Of a DNA stretch of 64,000 bases, positions 58,572 to 64,000 are shown piece by piece (position 1 is the first letter of the stretch; each line of letters starts with the position of its first letter). The position numbers and the translations under genes are program-made. Location: positions 1-64,000 of the forward strand of contig NZ_PVNG01000006.1 of assembly GCF_003001935.1 (NCBI RefSeq). Reading direction: 5' to 3'. Source of the DNA: Nonomuraea fuscirosea. GTDB lineage: Bacteria; Actinomycetota; Actinomycetes; Streptosporangiales; Streptosporangiaceae. The notes under the pieces are model-generated. The model was not told the DNA's origin, did not search any database, and was given only the letters and a program-made list of their open reading frames with translations.

Positions 58572-61500
58572 TTGCCACAGCGCTGGCCAGCCGCCGTGGC
58601 CCAGCCACGCGGACGGGACCCGGAGGCCGTCCGTGGCGACCCGCTCGCTGAAGACGGCGAGGTCGGCGCCCAGTTCGGCGGCCGCGGGGAATGCTCGCCG
58701 CCACGGCCCGTCCGGGTCATCCAGGTCCGTACGGGGAAAGCCCGGCACGCCCGTCTCGCCCGGCCGTGTCACCGGGACGGTCGGAAGCCCCGCGTCCGGC
58801 CAGGAGGTGACCACGACGACGAGCGCGCAGAGCAGCGCCGTGTCGGCGCGGCGGGCCACGTGGTCGGCGAGCACCGGATCCCCGGCCCGCGCCAGACGCC
58901 CGAGCGCGGCACGGATCCGGCGGGCCACCAGCTCCATCGAGCGAGCGGGGGCGATCGCCTCGTGCCTGGCCAGCCGGCGCAGCGAGCCGGGGAGCGGGGC
59001 GTCGGCCAGCAGCAGGGGGAGCTGGTCGTACTGCTCACGCAGGCGCGGATCGAGCGCGGCCAGCGCGCGCTCCAGGGGACGCACGCCGGTGGCTCGCCAC
59101 AGCGCCACCAGGCCCGCCGCGGCCAGGCCGTACCGGCAGGCCCGCTCGATCCGTTCGGCCGGCAGCCGGCGCAGCGCCGTCAGGCCCGCCGGCACCTGGA
59201 TCGCGGGCGCGCCTCGGGCTCCGGGCGCGGCACCTGCGGTCGTCCGGGCTCCTGGCACGGCATTCGTGGGCGTTCCGGGTCCGGGTACGGCACCCGTGGG
59301 AACTCGATATCCAGGCACGGGGCCCTCGGACGCTCGGGATCCGGGCGCGGCACTCGTGGGCGCCTGATATTCGGGGGCGGCATCCGTGGGCACCTGGTGT
59401 CCGGGCGTGGCACCCGTGGACTCCTGAGGCCCGGTGGTGGCACTCGCCGGTTCCGGGGATCCGGGGCCGTCATCCCAGGCCGCCCGGAATCCGGAAGCGG
59501 CACCGCCTGCAGGCGTTCGCCATCCAGGGACGGCAGCCGAGGGCGCGGCGCCCGCAGGCGTTCGGGATCGGGGAACCGCGCTTCCGGACGCCCGGGATCC
59601 AGGAGCGGTGCTGGACGTGGGGGCGCCGTCGCGGGCGGCGTACAGGCGATCGAAAGTGTTCAGGGCCGCCACCACGTCAGGGGCCGTCAAGGCGTCCGCG
59701 ACGAGCTCCGCCAGCGGGCCGCTCACCTCGAGAGACGCCCGCCTCGGCCGCCGCCGGGCCGCAGGGCGCGGCCCGGGGAGCAGGTCAGGCGGCTCGGGCG
59801 CGGCGGGCGCGGGCACCGGCAGACCGGCTGCCCAGGTCAGCACGCGTTGGCGCAGCGCCGGGTCGGGGTCGGCGTTGAACCTGGCCCGGAACTCCTCGAT
59901 CCGCCACCCGCGCGTGTGCTGGACGAGCTCGACGTTGGCGGCGATCGCGCCGTCCTCACGGCGCAGGGCCAGCAGCACGCACCTGCCCTGCGCGGCCGCC
60001 TCGGCGTAGTGCGGTGAGCCGATGCAGTTCCCCATGTACGCCGACCACCGGGTGAGCATGCGGGCGTTGCGCGCGCACTCCACCCGCAGCCGCGTACCGG
60101 GCAGGATCGTGCCGTCGCGCGCCGCCAGCGGCTCGGGCAGCGAGAAGTCCCGCGTGAACGCCTCCGTGAACCGGAGGTCGGCGATCAGCCCCGTGACCAG
60201 CTCCTCCCAGGTACGGCACTGCCGGGGCGGCCGCCCGCCGAACGAGATCAGCTGCGCCGCCCCGGCCAGCGCCGCCGGGATCGACTCCACCGGCGGCGTG
60301 AGCTGCTCCTCAGGGCGGGGGAAGGGATTCCAGTTCAGGTAGGGGTAGGTGGGGCCGAAGTCGATGTCCGCCCGTTCGTGGCCGTTGAGCTGGGCGAGCG
60401 CGTCGGCGAGCTCGGCGTACCAGAGCAGGTCCCCGGCCGTCTCCTCCTCTTCCGGCGCCGTGCCGGGCCGGGCCGCCAGCCGTTCGCTCAGCGACGCCCG
60501 CGACTCCTCCTGGTGCGGCTGCGACCACGAGGCGGGGTCGCGCTGCGGGGTGTATCCGGCGACGGCCCGCCACTCACGCATCCCCGCGCCCGCCCAGGCG
60601 CCCGGCTGCGGGCGGGCCTCAAGGACGCGGTCGGTGACGGCCTCGATGACGACCTCCGCGTACTCGGCCGCCCTGGCCAGGCGCTGCCTGACGTACGGCT
60701 CCCGCGGGTCGTGCCGTTTGGCGGCCAGATCCCGGACGTAGTTGCCGGGCCTGGCGGGCAGACCGGTGAGCCCGGGCACCCGCCGGGCCGCCCGCCCCGC
60801 CTCGTCCGGCTTCATGAGGGCGGCTGCGGCGACGAGCTGGTCCGCGCACCGGGCGATGCCCTCGCGCACACCGTGATCGGCCACCGCCACGGCGGTGCGT
60901 ACCAGCACGGTGGCGGCGAGGGCGTCGGCCACGACCCGCCGCATGAGCGCCGCCCGCTCCCACGGCTCGGGGAACCAGCGGGCCGCCTCCGCCAGCGACG
61001 GCTCGTGGCCCAGCTGCTGGGTGATGTGCGCGATCAGCAGCTCTTCCTCGTGGGCCTCGTACCGGGCGGTCAGCTCCTCCAGCCTGCTCTGCCTGCCCTG
61101 CATGGCCCGCAACCGCCGCCTGCGCCCGACCCGCTCCCGCTCGGCCGCCACCTGCTCCCACAGATCGAGCAGCAGATCGAGCCGCCGCCTGCGCGGAAAC
61201 GGGCTGAGCACCCGCTCCAGATGACCAGCCATCGTAGACGCGGCAGCCTCCAACCCCGGCTCCACGACGGCGGGCTCCGGCGCGGGCTCCACAACGGCGG
61301 GCTCAGGTGCGGGTTCGACGACGGCCGGTCCTGGAGTTGCCTCGGCCGCGGCTCCCCCGGGAGCCGGATCGCCGGGTGGCCGTGCCGGGGTCGGCGCGGC
61401 GGACCCCTCCCTGGTGGGGGCGGGCAGGCCGAGGCGTAGGACGCGTTCGAGCTGCTCGGCCCCCAGCACGCCGCTGGCCGCCGAGGCGAGCTGGAGCGCC

Positions 61501-62084
61501 GCCCAGCGGCCGTCGGCGATGGCCTGGCCCGCGGCGGCGGCCACCGGCTTGGTCGCCTCCGCCCCGAACAGCGCCACCAGCACCCCGGCCCGCTCACCCA
61601 GCCGATGCAGACCTTTTAGCCCCAGCACCCGCACCGCGGCCAGCACCGCGTCCCGCCGATCGCCGCGCGCGCCGTCCAGCCGAGCGGAGACGAACCCCGG
61701 GCACAACTCCACCCCCGCCCCGGCCGCCGTAGGACCGTCGGCGAGAAGCCGGCCGAGCTCAGCCACCGCCGGCCCCGGATCGCCCCCGGCGGGCCCCACC
61801 ACGACCGGCGCACCCTCGACCGGAACCCACACCACCGCGCCGCTCTCCGCACGGCTCCCTACGCGGCCCTCCGCGTCGCTCCCCGCGTCGTCTCCAACGC
61901 GGCTCTCCGTGTCGCTCTCCGCGCCGTCCCCAACGCGACCTTCCGTGTCACTTCCCGGATGGTCCTCCCTGCCGCTCCCCGTGCCGCGCCTTGGACCGTG
62001 GTCCATCACCGGTCGCCCCCGCGCGTCCCAGACCCGCTGATCGCGTCCCGTCACCACTCCGAATGCCAGCCGCACCACATCCAC
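58557..62084 (-). CDS. Large protein with a PcfJ-like segment, function unknown
   Basis: About 1175 residues from a GTG at 62084; the start is uncertain (TTG 62114 or ATG 62006 are alternatives, none with a good ribosome site). Residues 90-235 are a conserved-looking domain; 290-690 are helical and charged; then comes a block like PcfJ proteins of plasmid transfer regions: AYMGNCIGSPHYAEAAAQGRC, LLALRREDGAIAANVEL, FRARFNADPDPALRQRVLTW. A 10-residue Pro/Gly repeat (about 865-955) follows and then a helical C-terminal domain ending LWQRAAR. No signal or membrane segment. I do not know its function, and no transfer genes are adjacent. Confidence 0.6.
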   Translation of the reverse strand: MDVVRLAFGVVTGRDQRVWDARGRPVMDHGPRRGTGSGREDHPGSDTEGRVGDGAESDTESRVGDDAGSDAEGRVGSRAESGAVVWVPVEGAPVVVGPAGGDPGPAVAELGRLLADGPTAAGAGVELCPGFVSARLDGARGDRRDAVLAAVRVLGLKGLHRLGERAGVLVALFGAEATKPVAAAAGQAIADGRWAALQLASAASGVLGAEQLERVLRLGLPAPTREGSAAPTPARPPGDPAPGGAAAEATPGPAVVEPAPEPAVVEPAPEPAVVEPGLEAAASTMAGHLERVLSPFPRRRRLDLLLDLWEQVAAERERVGRRRRLRAMQGRQSRLEELTARYEAHEEELLIAHITQQLGHEPSLAEAARWFPEPWERAALMRRVVADALAATVLVRTAVAVADHGVREGIARCADQLVAAAALMKPDEAGRAARRVPGLTGLPARPGNYVRDLAAKRHDPREPYVRQRLARAAEYAEVVIEAVTDRVLEARPQPGAWAGAGMREWRAVAGYTPQRDPASWSQPHQEESRASLSERLAARPGTAPEEEETAGDLLWYAELADALAQLNGHERADIDFGPTYPYLNWNPFPRPEEQLTPPVESIPAALAGAAQLISFGGRPPRQCRTWEELVTGLIADLRFTEAFTRDFSLPEPLAARDGTILPGTRLRVECARNARMLTRWSAYMGNCIGSPHYAEAAAQGRCVLLALRREDGAIAANVELVQHTRGWRIEEFRARFNADPDPALRQRVLTWAAGLPVPAPAAPEPPDLLPGPRPAARRRPRRASLEVSGPLAELVADALTAPDVVAALNTFDRLYAARDGAPTSSTAPGSRASGSAVPRSRTPAGAAPSAAVPGWRTPAGGAASGFRAAWDDGPGSPEPASATTGPQESTGATPGHQVPTDAAPEYQAPTSAAPGSRASEGPVPGYRVPTGAVPGPGTPTNAVPGARTTAGAAPGARGAPAIQVPAGLTALRRLPAERIERACRYGLAAAGLVALWRATGVRPLERALAALDPRLREQYDQLPLLLADAPLPGSLRRLARHEAIAPARSMELVARRIRAALGRLARAGDPVLADHVARRADTALLCALVVVVTSWPDAGLPTVPVTRPGETGVPGFPRTDLDDPDGPWRRAFPAAAELGADLAVFSERVATDGLRVPSAWLGHGGWPALWQRAAR
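59221..59490 (-). repeat. Nine in-frame 30-base repeats in the large protein
   Basis: Nine units of exactly 30 bases, most beginning CCGGGC or similar, encode ten-residue units such as PGYRVPTGAV, PGPGTPTNAV and PGARTTAGAA. More decayed units continue to about 59640. The array forms a flexible Pro/Gly-rich linker between the PcfJ-like segment and the C-terminal domain. Two smaller in-frame arrays, of 27 bases (about 61255-61330) and 36 bases (about 61850-61960), lie in the same gene. Confidence 0.85.
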
Positions 62085-62135
62085 ATGATTCGGGCAAAGA
62101 CGCCCGCCAGGCAACCGGATTGACGAGGTCCGGAA

Positions 62136-62894
62136 TCAGGCACGCCGGGCGCCGAGCACCTCGTGCAGCTCGGCCGAGCAGCGGGCCAGCTCCTCGGCGT
62201 GCGCGCCCCTGCCCAGCGTGCGTGGCCTGGGCACGTTCACCTCCACGATCGTGTGGACGCGCCCGGGACGCGGCGTCAGCACCACGACCCGGTCGGCGAG
62301 CAGCACCGCCTCCTCGATCGAGTGCGTCACCAGGACGACCGTGGCCGCGTGCTCCATGTGGATCTGCTGCAGCTCGATCGACAGCTCCTCCCGCGTCAGC
62401 GCGTCGAGGGCGGAGAACGGCTCGTCCATCAGCAGCACGCGCGGCCGCTGGATGAGCGCCCGGCACAGCGCCACCCGCTGCTGCATCCCGCCCGACAGCT
62501 CGTGCGGCAGCCGCCGGTGGAACGCCTCCAGCCCCACCATGTCCAGCAGCTCACGCGCCCGCCGCCGGTGCTCCTCCCCGCGCCATCCGAACACCTCGAC
62601 CGGCAGCAGCACGTTGCCGAGCACGGAACGCCACGGCAGCAGCGCGGGACGCTGGAACATGATGGCCACGTCACGGCGCGGCCTGACCACCGGATCGCCG
62701 TCCACCAGCACCTCGCCCGAGCCGGCCACCAGCAGGCCCGCGATCAGCCGCAGCAGCGTGGACTTGCCGCAGCCGGACCGGCCCACGACCGCCACGAACT
62801 CCCCGCCGGCCACGTCGAGATCGACCTCGCGCAGCGCCTCCACCGCACCCCGGCGCCCGCCGAACACCTGGGACACCTTGCTCAGCCGGATCAC
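62136..62894 (-). CDS. ABC transporter ATP-binding protein, sulfonate/nitrate type
   Basis: 252 residues. Walker A GRSGCGKST, Q-loop MFQRPALLPW, signature LSGGMQQR, Walker B VLLMDEPFSALDALTRE, H-loop VTHSIEEAVLLADR. The LLPW and LTRE details are typical of the SsuB/TauB/NrtD group that drives uptake of sulfonates, nitrate or thiamine precursors. It is divergent from the binding-protein gene at 63005, 110 bases away, and no permease gene lies on this side. The permease probably follows the binding protein beyond the window. Confidence 0.92.
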   Translation of the reverse strand: MIRLSKVSQVFGGRRGAVEALREVDLDVAGGEFVAVVGRSGCGKSTLLRLIAGLLVAGSGEVLVDGDPVVRPRRDVAIMFQRPALLPWRSVLGNVLLPVEVFGWRGEEHRRRARELLDMVGLEAFHRRLPHELSGGMQQRVALCRALIQRPRVLLMDEPFSALDALTREELSIELQQIHMEHAATVVLVTHSIEEAVLLADRVVVLTPRPGRVHTIVEVNVPRPRTLGRGAHAEELARCSAELHEVLGARRA

Positions 62895-63004
62895 CTGGCG
62901 ACCTCCTCGGCCCCGAGCCCGGATCGATCTCGATCGTAGACGACGCCCGCCGCGCCCACCTGACGAAATCCTGCCGCGATATTGACCGGAGGCGTCAAAC
63001 GGTC

Positions 63005-64000
63005 ATGATCGGTGTCATGAGGCGACTGCCGCGTGTCATCATGACCACCGCCATCGTCGCGACGCTCTCCCTCCCCGCCGGCTGCGGCTCGGGAGGCACG
63101 GAGCCGTCACCCGCCCGGCCGGCCGCCGACCAGGTCACCTACGTGACCGGCTTCGGCACCTTCGGCCGTGAGGCCTACGTCTACGTCGCCATGGACAAGG
63201 GCTACTTCCGCGAGGCCGGCATCGAGGTCAGCGTGCAGCCGGGCACGGGCAGCGGCGAGAACATGGCCGCGCTCGCCGGCGGCCGGGCCCACTTCTCGCC
63301 CATCGACTTCACCGCGATGCTGCTCACCGCCGGCAGCGGCAGAGCGACCGGGACGGTCGCGGTCGCCGCCGTCCACCAGCGCACGCTGGCGGCGCTCATG
63401 ACCCTCGGCGACAGCGGCATCAGCGAGCCGAAGGACCTGGAGGGCAGAACCGTCGGGGACACGGCCACGTCGGTGATCGCCATGATGTTCCCCACCTACG
63501 CCAAGCTCACCGGCGTGGACAGGAGCAAGGTCAAGTGGGTCAGCCTGCAGCCGGCGCAGCTGGCCGCCAACCTGGCCTCGGGGAAGGTGGACGCGATCGG
63601 CCAGTACGTGGTCGGCCGGCCCACCGTGGCCAACGCCGCCCGGGGCAAGGAGGTCAAGGTGCTGCCGTTCGGCGATGTCATCACCGACATGTACGGCTCG
63701 GCGCTGAGCACCTCCGCCACCCTCGCGGCCCAGAACCCCGACCTGGTCAGGCGGTTCACCGGCGCCCTGTTCAAGGGGCTGGCGTACGCGGTGGACAACC
63801 CCCGGGAGGCGGCCAGGATCCTGCTCGCGCACCAGCCGGCCCAGAACGCCGAGGCCGCGGCCGCCGAGCTGACCCTGATCGCCCCGTACGTGCGCCCGGC
63901 CGGAGGCGAGCCGATGGGGGCGATGAGCCGCGAGCGCGTCGAACGCGCGATCGGCGTCCTGCGCGAGGCCGGGGCCTTCACGGGCGAGGTGGCGCCGGAG
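63005..64000 (+). CDS. ABC transporter substrate-binding lipoprotein, SsuA/THI5 type (incomplete)
   Basis: At least 332 residues; the frame is open at the window edge. ATG 63005 is preceded by GGAGG twelve bases upstream; an ATG at 63017 is the alternative. A signal sequence ends in a lipobox-like PAGC. The SsuA/NMT1 fold is seen as AYVYVAMDKGYFREAGIEVSVQPG, GSGENMAALAGGRAHF and LASGKVDAIGQYV, which bind sulfonates, nitrate or pyrimidines. It partners the divergent ATPase. Ligand not determined. Confidence 0.9.
   Translation, partial: MIGVMRRLPRVIMTTAIVATLSLPAGCGSGGTEPSPARPAADQVTYVTGFGTFGREAYVYVAMDKGYFREAGIEVSVQPGTGSGENMAALAGGRAHFSPIDFTAMLLTAGSGRATGTVAVAAVHQRTLAALMTLGDSGISEPKDLEGRTVGDTATSVIAMMFPTYAKLTGVDRSKVKWVSLQPAQLAANLASGKVDAIGQYVVGRPTVANAARGKEVKVLPFGDVITDMYGSALSTSATLAAQNPDLVRRFTGALFKGLAYAVDNPREAARILLAHQPAQNAEAAAAELTLIAPYVRPAGGEPMGAMSRERVERAIGVLREAGAFTGEVAPE

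Overview
The window is very GC-rich chromosomal DNA. Almost every gene ends its codons in G or C, GTG starts are common, and regulators of the WYL, DeoR, LacI, LysR, MarR and TetR types are abundant. Promoters fit actinomycete patterns (TTGACA with TAGRRT-like -10 boxes, some probably leaderless). This suggests a filamentous soil actinomycete, plausibly Streptosporangiaceae or Nonomuraea-like, but the species is inference. I saw no rRNA, tRNA, CRISPR array, insertion sequence or phage.

Layout. 1-2268: end of a sigma factor, a WYL regulator and an epoxide hydrolase. 2281-9800: a glycoside-use locus with a sugar ABC importer, a PfkB kinase, two GH4 glycosidases and a DeoR regulator around a divergent promoter. 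9819-14860: a peptidoglycan amidase, a two-gene split version of the VioB enzyme, and an NlpC/P60 cell-wall hydrolase. 14952-16206: two adjacent pseudogenes, a short-chain dehydrogenase and a sugar-acid dehydratase. 16358-23065: a second sugar locus with a LacI regulator, an ABC importer and an unclassified six-hairpin glycosidase. 23080-26512: aldo/keto reductase, PP2C phosphatase and nitronate monooxygenase.

26720-37942 is the most interesting part. A serine-palmitoyltransferase-like alpha-oxoamine synthase faces an operon of acyl carrier protein, ketosynthase and a large GNAT acyltransferase. Close by are a PAP2 protein with Aur1-like motifs, a wax ester/diacylglycerol acyltransferase, an MMPL lipid exporter and a membrane-anchored endonuclease/exonuclease/phosphatase-fold enzyme. 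Together they look like a locus for making, modifying and exporting a sphingolipid-like lipid. The product is inference.

38274-64000 is a mosaic: a GH51 arabinofuranosidase, a membrane WD40 protein, several oxidoreductases each beside its own TetR or MarR regulator (one a fusion of two flavoprotein families), a haloalkane dehalogenase, a class V aminotransferase, a 1175-residue protein with a PcfJ-like segment, and the divergent start of a sulfonate/nitrate-type ABC importer cut by the window edge.

A theme across the window is short tandem duplication: in-frame repeats in interdomain linkers, and repeats outside genes whose unit often includes the stop codon of the adjoining minus-strand gene.
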